Assembly: GCA_947571775.1 (NCBI GenBank)
Contig: CANOZK010000015.1
Span: 1 to 50,636 of the forward strand
Reading direction: 5' to 3'
DNA length: 50,636 nt
Origin: an uncultured Lachnospiraceae bacterium
GTDB lineage: Bacteria; Bacillota; Clostridia; Lachnospirales; Lachnospiraceae
Shown: one piece after another, positions 24,428-33,800 of the stretch
Layout of the letters: every line of letters begins with the position of its first letter
Numbering within the stretch: position 1 is the stretch's first letter
The notes under the pieces: generated by a model
Databases searched by the model: none
What the model saw: the letters and a program-made list of their open reading frames with translations, nothing else
What the model was told of the DNA's origin: nothing
Program-made: the position numbers and the translations under genes

Positions 24428-25303
24428 CTATTCCTCCTTTCCCCTTTTGCGAACAGCCGTTCCGTAAATCGAAAGAATCAGCAGTACACCGCCGCTTATA
24501 CAAGCCGCAAGAATATATTTATCCAGAGAAGTGTCGTCGCCGGTCTGAACCATTGCAGTAGGCGTGCCGATCTCTGGAATCCTCCTTACCGCCTGACCTG
24601 TGGGCGTTGCCGCCGGTGCAGTCGGCGTAACCGTGCTGCCTGGAGTTCTGCTCGGCTGCGGAGTGACGGTGGGTGTATTTGTCCTTTCCGGCTCCTGCTG
24701 TCTGCTTAACTCCACTGCAAAATTCATCTGCAGATCGGCCAGCGTATTCTGGTAATCGTTTCCCTGCGTCTCGCCATCCAGTTCCACTTCCAGAGTAATG
24801 CGGCCCTTGTCGCCCTTTGCCAGGGTATCCAGATACAGATATTCTTCCAGGGCATTCGTGGCCTGATGAAGCCCTTCTCCGGCTCCGCTTTCCTCGCTGC
24901 CCTCGCCGCCTATGGTATCGCTGTCAAACAGGGAATTTTCTTCTCCGTTTTTGTCCGTATAAGTCAGCTTATATGTGTACGCGCCTCCGTTTGTGCCGGA
25001 ATTGGCGCTGCGGTCCTCCAGAGAATACAGGATTTCGTTGGTCATATACCAGTCGGTTGTCTCCGGGTTTTTGTTTCTAAGCTGCAGTTCGATAATCACA
25101 TTGTCACCGGGCTGCATTCCATAGATGACCTCATCCAAATCTGAAGATCGGAACGTACTCTCCATCTTGTTATCTTCCGTAAAAGAAACATTCCAGTCGG
25201 AACTGCCATAGGAGGTTTCCCCGTAAGCTGCCATGGGCATAGAAACCACCAGGCCAGCCGCAAGGAAAAAACTGAGCAGATGATTTTGTAGTCTCTTTTT
25301 CAT
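24428..25303 (-). CDS. Wall-anchored surface protein with VQTGD sorting signal
   Basis: A 291-residue exported protein with a signal peptide (ending MAAYGE), a globular region of about 170 residues rich in acidic and Tyr residues, a Thr/Pro stalk, and a C-terminal sorting-type end: VQTGDD, a hydrophobic segment (YILAACISGGVLLILSIYG) and RKRGKEE. VQTGD is an LPxTG variant seen in Clostridia. The YGSSDWNVSF and QPGDNVIIELQLRNKN parts look like TasA-fibre companion proteins, though I cannot name a family. It lies between the SipW substrates and sipW. Confidence 0.7.
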   Translation of the reverse strand: MKKRLQNHLLSFFLAAGLVVSMPMAAYGETSYGSSDWNVSFTEDNKMESTFRSSDLDEVIYGMQPGDNVIIELQLRNKNPETTDWYMTNEILYSLEDRSANSGTNGGAYTYKLTYTDKNGEENSLFDSDTIGGEGSEESGAGEGLHQATNALEEYLYLDTLAKGDKGRITLEVELDGETQGNDYQNTLADLQMNFAVELSRQQEPERTNTPTVTPQPSRTPGSTVTPTAPAATPTGQAVRRIPEIGTPTAMVQTGDDTSLDKYILAACISGGVLLILSIYGTAVRKRGKEE

Positions 25304-25319
25304 GATCCCTCTCCCCTCC

Positions 25320-26090
25320 TTATTTCAGTTTCAAAACGTTGTTCTTGACAGCCACTCTCCGGCCCCATGCGCTCCAGATAGCGTCTTCCGCGTTGTGCTC
25401 CTGCACCGCGTCCACCTTTGCCTCTACGCAGAAACTTACGCCGTCGTAATCATAGGTGGTCGTAATCGTGGTATAGCCGTTTTCCTCGGTTCTGGTCTGG
25501 GTTACCTTTGTAGCAACCATCTCGTCGATGATTAAGCTGTCTGCAAACAGCGGCGTCACTGTTCCGGATTCCAGCAGCTTGGAATAGTACAGAACGGTAC
25601 GCTCCGGTGTGGAAGCCTCTTCGTCGAGAATCCAGTCTTTTTTCAGATTGACCAGGTTTAATTTGATCAGATCCGGGGATAAATTCCGCAGCTTATTTCC
25701 GTCTGCGTCCACCCAATACTTGTAAATATTCACACGGACATACTGGTTAATCGTACCGCTGTTGCGCACATCCAGCTCCTCCGTATATTTTGCTCCGATT
25801 TTCAAATCCTCGCCTTTTGGCAGCATCGTGGAGAGCAAGCGGCCCGCCGATTCATCCCAGGTGCCGTCCGAGGCGTTGGTGTCATAATTGCGCCAGGAAA
25901 GGCTCTTGCCGTTTTCCTGCAAGGTCACGCCGATGTCGAACATCTCCACCCGCGTGGAATAATTTTCCGAATAATAGGTCAGCGCCGCCCGTGCGCCCCC
26001 GATAGACGAGAACAGCAGCAATCCCACTGCAAGGACAAAGGCTGCCACCGACACCTTCGGGGATGTGATCATTTTTTTTACTTTATCCAT
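25320..26090 (-). CDS. SipW-dependent secreted protein (TasA/CalY-like)
   Basis: A 256-residue protein with a SipW-type signal: a hydrophobic core (VSVAAFVLAVGLLLFSSIG), then GARAALTYYSENYSTRVEM, where the cleavage region runs into Tyr/Phe-rich mature sequence. A beta-sandwich-like body follows, with EELDVRNSGTINQYVRVNIYKYW resembling the TasA/camelysin (M73-like) fold. No wall anchor is visible. SipW substrates of this kind form extracellular fibres in Bacillus. It is 3 nt after the second such protein and in one unit with sipW. Confidence 0.8.
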   Translation of the reverse strand: MDKVKKMITSPKVSVAAFVLAVGLLLFSSIGGARAALTYYSENYSTRVEMFDIGVTLQENGKSLSWRNYDTNASDGTWDESAGRLLSTMLPKGEDLKIGAKYTEELDVRNSGTINQYVRVNIYKYWVDADGNKLRNLSPDLIKLNLVNLKKDWILDEEASTPERTVLYYSKLLESGTVTPLFADSLIIDEMVATKVTQTRTEENGYTTITTTYDYDGVSFCVEAKVDAVQEHNAEDAIWSAWGRRVAVKNNVLKLK

Positions 26091-26093
26091 GTT

Positions 26094-26603
26094 TTAAACG
26101 CCCCCTTCTACCCTGCTGGAATTTAACTTGGCTGACCAGTCCGCATAAGGCGTGCCGTCCTCCCGATACCGGACCGGAGTGCTCTCGTAAATAACCACAA
26201 CGTTAAAGCTGCTTGCATCCTCCATGCCCTCTGGGACATTTTCAATCTTAATATCCAGAATATCGGTGGACTCGCCGCCTTTTACGATATCGCTGTAATA
26301 ATAATAACCGTCTTCCCCCGGCGTCCATTTGCCTGTGGTATCGCTGTAAACCAAGTTGTATTCACTGCCGCAGAAAGCCTTTACCCGGATATACACCGGC
26401 TCCGAATCCGCGTCGCTGGCAATGGAGACATGCTTCGTCCAGTCGGAAAAATTTTCGCTGACGGTGGTCTTATCCCCCAAATCCAGAGTATAGCTGCCTC
26501 TGGCTTCTGCGTAAGTGGTAAAATAAGCCCATGCGCTGCCGACGCCCGCCGTCAGTGTCAGGGCAACAGCCAAGGCAGCCAGTATCATCGTGTTCTTTTT
26601 CAT
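26094..26603 (-). CDS. SipW-dependent secreted protein, small (TasA/CalY-like)
   Basis: A 169-residue protein with a short SipW-type signal peptide (ILAALAVALTLTAGVGSAWAYFTT) given as a landmark at residues 7-30. The A-Y-F after the small residues is the hallmark. The body has VYIRVKAFCGSEYNLVYSD, typical of TasA-class beta-sandwich proteins, and no C-terminal anchor. It is 15 nt downstream of the pilin-like gene, with an AGGAGG-type site. It is probably a fibre subunit or an assembly accessory. Confidence 0.8.
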   Translation of the reverse strand: MKKNTMILAALAVALTLTAGVGSAWAYFTTYAEARGSYTLDLGDKTTVSENFSDWTKHVSIASDADSEPVYIRVKAFCGSEYNLVYSDTTGKWTPGEDGYYYYSDIVKGGESTDILDIKIENVPEGMEDASSFNVVVIYESTPVRYREDGTPYADWSAKLNSSRVEGGV

Positions 26604-26618
26604 CGCTTCTTGCCCTCC

Positions 26619-27629
26619 TTACTCTGTATCGGTATGCTGTGTCCAGTTCCAATGCTGGGCTTCTGCGTCGTAGTCAAACTGGTTGATTACCGCGCCGCCG
26701 CCTTTGTCAGAATTATCATAATCGTTGGTAAAAGCAGCGGAAGCAACTTCGTTAGCCAAAATCTCCACCGTCTGTTCCTCGGCTGTCACCAACTGATAAA
26801 CAGCGCCGGAATAAATTTCTTTGACCGTAACGACTGCGCCCACCGGAAGGTTCTCGATCAATTTGAACTTCTGTCCGGGCTGGGTAAAGGACAGAGAAAC
26901 CACATCGCTGTAAACCAGCCGTCCGTCCAGAACCGCATTCACCTCGAACACAAACGTAGCCGGGTCCTTGCTCTCATAAGTCTGAAGCGTCTTGACAATC
27001 TCCAGGGAGCCGTTTCTCTGGTCGCGCTCCGGTTTGAGCGTTACGGACAGGTCATAGATCCATTCGCCGTCCCCGGCTGTATTGATATTGCCGTTTTCGT
27101 CCGCTTCCTTGCTCGGCAGGGAAACCAGCGACGGGGCAAATGTATAAGTATATTCCGGGGTACGGGCAATCGTATTTCCCTCTGCGGTGACATAATCGGC
27201 GATGTCCGCCCCTCTGGCGATAATCAGATACAGGCCGCAGCCCGGAATGTTCATCGCTTTATTCACTGGCGCGTCTTTGACAACGGGGGAATCGCCGTTT
27301 AAGGCAATCTTCGCCGCTTCTTTCGCCAGCGCCGTCCACTCCGCGTTGTCCGGCTTGCCGGAATATTTCAGGCCGGTATAGCCGCCCAAAAATTTATAGT
27401 TGTAAGTATCGTAACCGTCGTCCGCAACTACGTCGGCCACCTTATACAAATCAATGACTACATTAGCCTTTGCCAAATCTTCAGCAAAATCTGCTCCGCC
27501 CGGACTTACCGTCAGGGTGCAGGACTTGCTGACGTCAACCGCCTTTGCCGCTCCGTCCAGGGCCGGTGTGGCCAGCACGGCGCAGACCGCCAGCACAAAG
27601 GCCAGCAATAGATTTCCTTTCCTTTTCAT
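26619..27629 (-). CDS. Secreted pilin-like protein (SpaA/DUF5979-type domain), no anchor
   Basis: A 336-residue exported protein. The signal peptide ends at about residue 30. The first half (ANVVIDLYKVADVV) resembles pilin N-terminal domains; the second (GSLEIVKTLQTYESKDPATF to VTVKEIYSGAVYQLVTAEEQ) resembles the DUF5979/Cna-B-like domains of pilins. The C terminus is QHWNWTQHTDTE: it lacks an LPxTG and a membrane segment, so it cannot be sortase-anchored on its own. The gene overlaps the sortase by 4 nt. It may be a minor subunit or be held by another protein. Confidence 0.75.
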   Translation of the reverse strand: MKRKGNLLLAFVLAVCAVLATPALDGAAKAVDVSKSCTLTVSPGGADFAEDLAKANVVIDLYKVADVVADDGYDTYNYKFLGGYTGLKYSGKPDNAEWTALAKEAAKIALNGDSPVVKDAPVNKAMNIPGCGLYLIIARGADIADYVTAEGNTIARTPEYTYTFAPSLVSLPSKEADENGNINTAGDGEWIYDLSVTLKPERDQRNGSLEIVKTLQTYESKDPATFVFEVNAVLDGRLVYSDVVSLSFTQPGQKFKLIENLPVGAVVTVKEIYSGAVYQLVTAEEQTVEILANEVASAAFTNDYDNSDKGGGAVINQFDYDAEAQHWNWTQHTDTE

Positions 27630-28585
27630 TCAGATCTCTCCTCCTTTTCCTCATCTTTTTCTTGCTCTCTGATTCCTTCCAACAGCTCCTGCTCTGTCCG
27701 AATCGGCCCCTTCCAGCGGTAATAAATCAGCATGACAAGCAGCATCAGGAACAAAAGCGGAATTCCCACGGCCAGCATCACAATGTAGTTAGGAATCATC
27801 GTTGCCTCGGAAGTAATCGCGATGTCGCCGTTGATGTTCCCGATGCGTCGGCCTCTGAGCAGGATACGGTGGGTGTTGATGCCGTAGGGAGTGCAAGTGC
27901 TTAAAGTACAATAATCTTTCCCATCTACAATGGCCAGCTCATCTGTCTCTTCCGGCAATACAATCCGAATCTGATCCGCCTGGTAAGTCACTACTCTATC
28001 TAAAACAGTAACAGTAAATATATCCCCTTCTTTTAATTTATCCAGGTCGGAAAACAGCTTCGCACTGGGAAGACCGCGGTGACCGGATAGAACTGCATGG
28101 GTTCGTTTACCGCCAATTGGAAAAGACGAACCCGGAATATGACCTACTGCAATCTGTAATATACCTTCATCTACCGTATGATAGATAGGCAGATCCACTC
28201 CGATGGACGGGACTTGTATGTATCCCATAACTCCTGTTCCGGTGATATCCAGAATCTTCTCATACTTCGCGTAATCCTCCTCTGACAAATTAAAATTAAC
28301 TCCATTTGGTCGAGAATTGTTATATCTCTTTGCTGCTTTCAGAATTTTGGCCTTTTCTTTTTTTGACATTTCTTCTACGGCATTTACATAATTTGATATA
28401 GCTTTTGTTGCATGCATAGAATTCCACCAGTCACTGATCATAGGATAAAGAAAAACCACCACCCCTACCAACAAAATCACAACCAATAAAATTGTTGAAA
28501 AAGAGACATGTTTTTTTTTCTTCTTTCCTTTCGACGTCTCCTCTTTACTATGTGAGGTTTCTTGTGTCTTCGCTTTCCTCTTCAT
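27626..28585 (-). CDS. Class C (pilus) sortase
   Basis: A 319-residue membrane transpeptidase that joins pilins or anchors them. It has a basic cytosolic start, an N-terminal membrane segment (TILLVVILLVGVVVFLYPM), the catalytic motifs SGHRG (His), TLSTCTPYG (Cys) and a final RGRR (Arg), and a second C-terminal membrane segment, typical of class C. The lid loop usually found in class C is not obvious. GGGGGG lies 4 nt before ATG at 28585; the frame extends 6 codons further. It is placed after the major pilin, from which a 380-nt gap with hairpins separates it. Confidence 0.93.
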   Translation of the reverse strand: MKRKAKTQETSHSKEETSKGKKKKKHVSFSTILLVVILLVGVVVFLYPMISDWWNSMHATKAISNYVNAVEEMSKKEKAKILKAAKRYNNSRPNGVNFNLSEEDYAKYEKILDITGTGVMGYIQVPSIGVDLPIYHTVDEGILQIAVGHIPGSSFPIGGKRTHAVLSGHRGLPSAKLFSDLDKLKEGDIFTVTVLDRVVTYQADQIRIVLPEETDELAIVDGKDYCTLSTCTPYGINTHRILLRGRRIGNINGDIAITSEATMIPNYIVMLAVGIPLLFLMLLVMLIYYRWKGPIRTEQELLEGIREQEKDEEKEERSE

Positions 28586-28771
28586 TGATCCCCCCGCATT
28601 CATTTATACACAGGTTCCAGGAACCGAACCATCTGTCAAAATCAAAACAGGTACGGCAGACGGCGATTTGTAATTTTCTATAAAATAGGCGATACAGCCA
28701 CTGCCGGCATCTGCAGTTATTGATATAAAATCCCACTCGCTGACGTTGGCCGGATCTATGTCCGTTGCTCA

Positions 28772-28837
28772 CCGCACACCACGGGAAGGTGTCAGACCTG
28801 TGCGGCATAACCCGGGGAGGCCGCTGCCTGCCCCGGG
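28772..28837. other. Two GC-rich hairpins in the 304-nt gap between major pilin and sortase
   Basis: CCCGGGG (28811-28817) pairs with CCCCGGG (28831-28837), and CCGCACA (28772-28778) pairs with TGTGCGG (28799-28805). Neither has a T run. They stand in 28586-28889, which has no recognisable gene. They could slow or partly stop transcription, so that sortase is made at a lower level than pilin, or protect the pilin mRNA. Confidence 0.45.
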
Positions 28838-28889
28838 AATTGTGTTTTATCAAACTCTTATGTAACTTCTAAGATTTCTGATTCTTCTA

Positions 28890-30509
28890 TTATGCTTCTT
28901 TGCTCATACGTTTCTTAGTAACCAGCAGAACAGCTGCGCCAACTACCAGAACAGCGCCAACAATATAGAAGATTGTAGTACCGATACCACCGGTAGAAGG
29001 AAGAAGTGAACCCTGGTTGTTTACAATTTCAAGAGCAGCCACATCCAAGCTGCTAAGGTTCTTTTCAACTGTTTTAGTTTCCCCACCTGTAACACTTTCA
29101 CTTATAAGGTTGCCGTCTTTATCATAATATCTTTCACCGGAAGTCTCGTAGATGGTTTCGCTAAGTTTCTGAACCGAAAGTTGTTTTGTTTCTGTCAGCT
29201 TGTTATATCCGTCTGGAGCTTTTGTCTCAGTTACTGTAAGGGTTACATTCTCAGCAAGACCAACAATGTATAATTTACCCTCATTATCTGTAAGCATTGT
29301 TGCACTTGCCGTAGTGCTTGTTGGGTCATAAGAAACTACTCTATAAACGCCTTTTTCTCCCTCTACTGCTTCTACAACAAGTCCAGCGATTGTAAATTCA
29401 GCGCCAGCAAGAGCCTCTTTATTCTCATCTACTTTCTTGATCGCTGCTGCATAAGTCTTGATCACAGCTGTGTCTTCCCATGACTCATCCCAAGGATCGC
29501 CATCTTTTGTAGTAGTACCACTTCCTTTATAAACATATGGTCTAATAGAAACTGTATTTATATCGTCAGCGTTGATATTCGTTGTTGATGTAAGGACTGC
29601 TTCGTAGGTCATTACAATCTGAGCGCCCTGAGCATAAATGCTAGTATATTCTTTTGTTCCATCCTCATTTGTTCTTTCCAGGTTTGCCCATGGAATCATA
29701 ATCTGTTTCTTATCAAACTGCGGTGTTGCACCATTTACTTTGTACTCTTCACCGCCAATTGTGATACTCGTCACTCTAGCATTGGACAGAAATTCCGGCA
29801 GAGTATCTTCGATCAGGTAATTGATAACCTGACTAGACTCACCTTCTTCATCAGTCATGTAGTTAGTAGTATCAAATGTTGCTGTATATTTTACAGTATC
29901 ACCGATAGAATAGCTGTCTTTTTCAACTGTTTTAGTTACACTTGGCTCATTTACGTTCTTGTCAATAATTTCAGCATTTGGCTGAGTGGATGTAACAGTG
30001 ATCGCTGATTTAGCTTCCTCGTCCCCTTCAGCGTCTGACATATGCGTAGTAGTTACTACATAATAACCGTAGGGAAGTCCTGTAAATTCAAGTTTATCGC
30101 CTTCGCTTACTGCTTCAAGCATTACAGTAGCAGTCCCAGCCCAAGCTTCAAGCGCAGCCTTTAATTCCTCTGTCATCTCAGTGCCTGTGATGTTGCCACC
30201 CTTATCTGTTGTAGCGATTTTATCTGTTGGCAGTACATTGTTAGAGCTATCTTTTGTAAAGAATGCCTGTAAGATTTCAGGAATGTCCTCCGTGCTCTGA
30301 TAGGCGATTTTGTCGCCACCAACAACAGTTGCATCAAAGAGTTTGTATATTTTGTAAGTCTCACCCTTTGCTGGATTGTTGATTGTAATTTTAGCGTTAT
30401 CTGTGTCCGCAGGCTCCAACGCTTTCGTCTGGGCGAATGCTGTAACGCCCATCGCTAATGTCATAACCATAGCGATCATTAATGCCATCACTTTTTTCAT
30501 TGTCTTCAT
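28890..30509 (-). CDS. Major pilin, LPSTG type with isopeptide domains
   Basis: A 539-residue sortase substrate. The signal peptide ends TAFAQ. A pilin N-terminal domain (ITINNPAKGETYKIYKLFDA) is followed by the isopeptide D2 domain (NEPSVTKTVEKDSYSIGDTV) and a SpaA/Cna-B domain (IKKVDENKEALAGAEFTIA to TVTETKAPDGY), which contains the E-box ETKAPDGY. The sorting signal is LLPSTGG with a membrane segment and KKRMSKEA. Lysines in the NAEIIDKNVNEP region are candidates for the pilin motif. AAGGAG lies 9 nt before the ATG. By analogy it forms the shaft. Confidence 0.93.
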   Translation of the reverse strand: MKTMKKVMALMIAMVMTLAMGVTAFAQTKALEPADTDNAKITINNPAKGETYKIYKLFDATVVGGDKIAYQSTEDIPEILQAFFTKDSSNNVLPTDKIATTDKGGNITGTEMTEELKAALEAWAGTATVMLEAVSEGDKLEFTGLPYGYYVVTTTHMSDAEGDEEAKSAITVTSTQPNAEIIDKNVNEPSVTKTVEKDSYSIGDTVKYTATFDTTNYMTDEEGESSQVINYLIEDTLPEFLSNARVTSITIGGEEYKVNGATPQFDKKQIMIPWANLERTNEDGTKEYTSIYAQGAQIVMTYEAVLTSTTNINADDINTVSIRPYVYKGSGTTTKDGDPWDESWEDTAVIKTYAAAIKKVDENKEALAGAEFTIAGLVVEAVEGEKGVYRVVSYDPTSTTASATMLTDNEGKLYIVGLAENVTLTVTETKAPDGYNKLTETKQLSVQKLSETIYETSGERYYDKDGNLISESVTGGETKTVEKNLSSLDVAALEIVNNQGSLLPSTGGIGTTIFYIVGAVLVVGAAVLLVTKKRMSKEA

Positions 30510-30707
30510 AATCTCATTCTCCTTTTTTGATTATTTTGTTACCTGTTCCTAAAACACTTTTTAAAAGCTACCTATTCAGAATCTATTAGCGCCTCCCCTC
30601 CTTTCTGCATCTTAAATTCTATCAACGAGCAAACTCCGAAAAATGCACAAAAAACTTAACATTTTGTCTTTTCAGAGAAAACTTTCCCCTGCATTTTTGT
30701 TGGATTA

Positions 30708-30722
30708 TCCGTAATATACGGA
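30708..30722. promoter_or_regulatory. Dyad TCCGTA-N3-TACGGA in the gap upstream of the major pilin
   Basis: A perfect 15-nt dyad about 200 nt before the pilin start, within the AT-rich 356-nt gap 30510-30865. No clear promoter hexamers were found there, so its role as an operator is a guess. The rest of the gap holds no gene. Confidence 0.4.
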
Positions 30723-30865
30723 ATTTATTGTGCAATATCTTGTATTTGCTCATTTATAGTTAATTATTTATACTTAAGCAGCTCTGCTGAACCTGCCAAC
30801 AGTGTGACTGCTGCGTATACAAATTACATGTTGGAACATCTTTTGTGCAAACTCTATATGGTGGA

Positions 30866-33800
30866 TTAGGCTCTTTTGGTTATAATCCTCTTCCTGTATG
30901 CCAGGACTGCGCCTGCCACGATACAGAAAATACTTGCTATTGTATATGGAATCACGCCGGTACCGCCCGTTTCGGGAAGTTCATAAACGCGATATTGATT
31001 GATATAAACTACCTTATCCATCGCACCAGAAGATACTGGTTTGATTGTGCCTGTTGCCTGTTTGTTATCTGTCAAACCGCCCCCCTGCAGCTCTCCATTG
31101 ACTGTCACATCTGTGAAATATTCATACTCACTCATGATTTCTGTAACAGTTCCAGTTTCACCATCTTCATCATATTGGGATGCAGCTTTGTTTTCTTCTA
31201 TAATCGTATACTTTGTATTTACGGGCAGATTGTCAATGATAATATACTCCCCATTTTTTAAAGTAAAGGAGCCTCCATTCCATATTACAAGATCTCGCTC
31301 AACTACATTTCCATCTGCATCATATTTTATATAAGCATAATCATCCTTAGCGTTTTCCAATCTAATCTTAAATTTAAAGGTATCCTGGTCTTCGTCAAAG
31401 TTGGCGCCTGGATTGTTGACAGTAACTGTCTTCTGAATTTTCAGCTTGCCATAATCTTTTCCAGTTGTTTCTGGCGTCATGGTGGTAATTGATGGTAAAG
31501 TGAACTGCATCCAGCAACTTGAACCAGACGCGCCGCGCTCTGTGTAATAGAATGATAATTTGTGTACATTTTTCTTACAGATTATATCCCCATTGCCATC
31601 ACGACAGTTAGGAGCCGTATGGTCGCAGAGTTTATCTCTTTTAATCCAATCCCACAGATTCACGTATTCGCCAACTGAAGAATGCACACCGCCGATATCG
31701 CATACAAGCGTGTTGTCCAGGAATACCCACATATCATCATCGCCATAGAATAGGTACTCCAGAGGGCCTACATAGCTTTTGTCCAGGTCGAAATCTACTG
31801 TGTAGTACATGCCGAAGTAACTATTGTGATTTTTGCCGTCATCACTCTCTGGCAAATCTCCACTAGAACCCTTCTGATTACTTTGTTGTCCGCTCTCTCC
31901 AAAATGTATATCACCATTTTGCTCTCCATCCATTGGCCAGAAATTATTGGTTAAAATGTGAGCATATGGAGCCCGAGAGCCAGCTTGTGGATGTTCAAAA
32001 ATATCTAAATTCTTTGCACCTGTGCCTTTTACCGCAGTTAACGTATACGTATCACCCTTTCTTGCAAAATCAAGACTGAACTTCTGGTCTTGTTCTCCTA
32101 CCATCCGATACTTTCCCGTTTGCGTATCCGTTCCAAATACTTTTGGTGCTGGGGCATTGAATACTAATCCTTCGCCATCTGGATTTTTAGCTAATCCAAA
32201 AGTACAGCCAGCATAGCCGTAGCTACCAGTTTTTTCATCTGTACCTAAAGGCACACCTCTGTTCGTTGCATTCAAAAGGCTTCCATCCCATATGTTCAAT
32301 CCAAAATCCGTACCAGTATTAAAATTTCCGAATGCATATTTACTATCTTTATATTCGTTACCACAATTTGCTGGGCTGTTAATCCCCGACGCTTTTGTAT
32401 TCATTGTCATTACTGTGCCTGATGTTTTGTTATTCCCATCACCGATGTCATAATCGTAGAATACTGCAGGGCTATTACGCTTATTTTTTGTCACTGTATA
32501 GAGCATCCGAATAACTGTTTTTTCATCCTGAATAAGAATAAATGTATCATTCGGATTTAACTTTTTTTGCTCCTCTACTGTTTCTTGCCGATTCGTAAAA
32601 TGGATATAGTTAAATGAACTATCTTTTTTTTCATAAACAACCCAATCCGCCTTTTGTGTGCTATCGGGAGCTTTCCCATCTTCCTGAACCCATATCTCTT
32701 TCAAGTCATAACCAGGATTATCCGCTAAAACATTCACATACTTAAGCGTTGGAGCCAAAATATAATCAAATTCTTTTGTTTCATATACCTTTGTATCTTC
32801 TGATTTCGTTTTTACTTTTCCGTCCACAATCGGAAGTGTAATCGTATTTGGAACTTTACCATTTTGAGGTAAAACACCACCACCGCCATTTCCTGCGCCC
32901 GCTGTACTAATAAAGGGCAATAGGTTTTTCTTGATACTTCCTTGATATTTATTTGTAAATAAATCACTGTAATTTGTTGAGTTTATTGCAGTTCCAGCCT
33001 TTGGGTTCCCTGCCACAGGCCCCTGTTTATCTATCCGTTCAAGCGTCGCATAATATTGCACCTTATATTTGGGATTAGCCGTTTTGCTTCCATAGGTCAC
33101 AAATGTGCTGCTTGTAGAGCGGAATTTCACCATTTGATTTTTTCCATGAAGTTCGGAAGTGATCTCTTTCTGCTGCTGGCTTTCATCCAACTCAACTACA
33201 GCTATATTGACAATCTCGCTTTCATCGGCTTTTATACCAGTTTCTTCTATTTCTTCTGCTGCAACACTCGCCATATAAGAACTGAATGTGCTTGTCGGAA
33301 CAATCTCTATCGTAACATTACAATCCGAAAGATCTAACTCCTCCCCTTCATACTTCAAGTTATATGTGACTGCTTCAAGGGCAAATATTTCCCCCCGTGC
33401 GGTTTCTTCTGCATGAGCAGCACCTATCTTATATTCCTCAGAATCTTCTTTCAGAAGATTTGCTGTGAATTCAAATTTCTGAGATCCATCTGAGTCTGGA
33501 TTTATCGGCTCTCCAGTGATTGTAGGTTTTTCAGCACCAGACGGTTCATCTTCAGCAACGTCGCTTTCCTCCGGCAGAGTTGTATCTGTTTCCGTTTCTG
33601 TTATTTCATCTGAGCCATTATCCTCTTCTAAAAAATCTTCCGAATCGCCTTCTGGATTGGACGCAGCGTCTGTACTGTCCTCTTCGCCTTCTGATGCATT
33701 TGCTTCTTCCGTATTTTCCCCTTCTAATTCAGCACTCACATCATCCGATTTTTCTATGCCATCCCCGCCTTCCTCATTTGCACTTTCTATTTCCTGCAAA

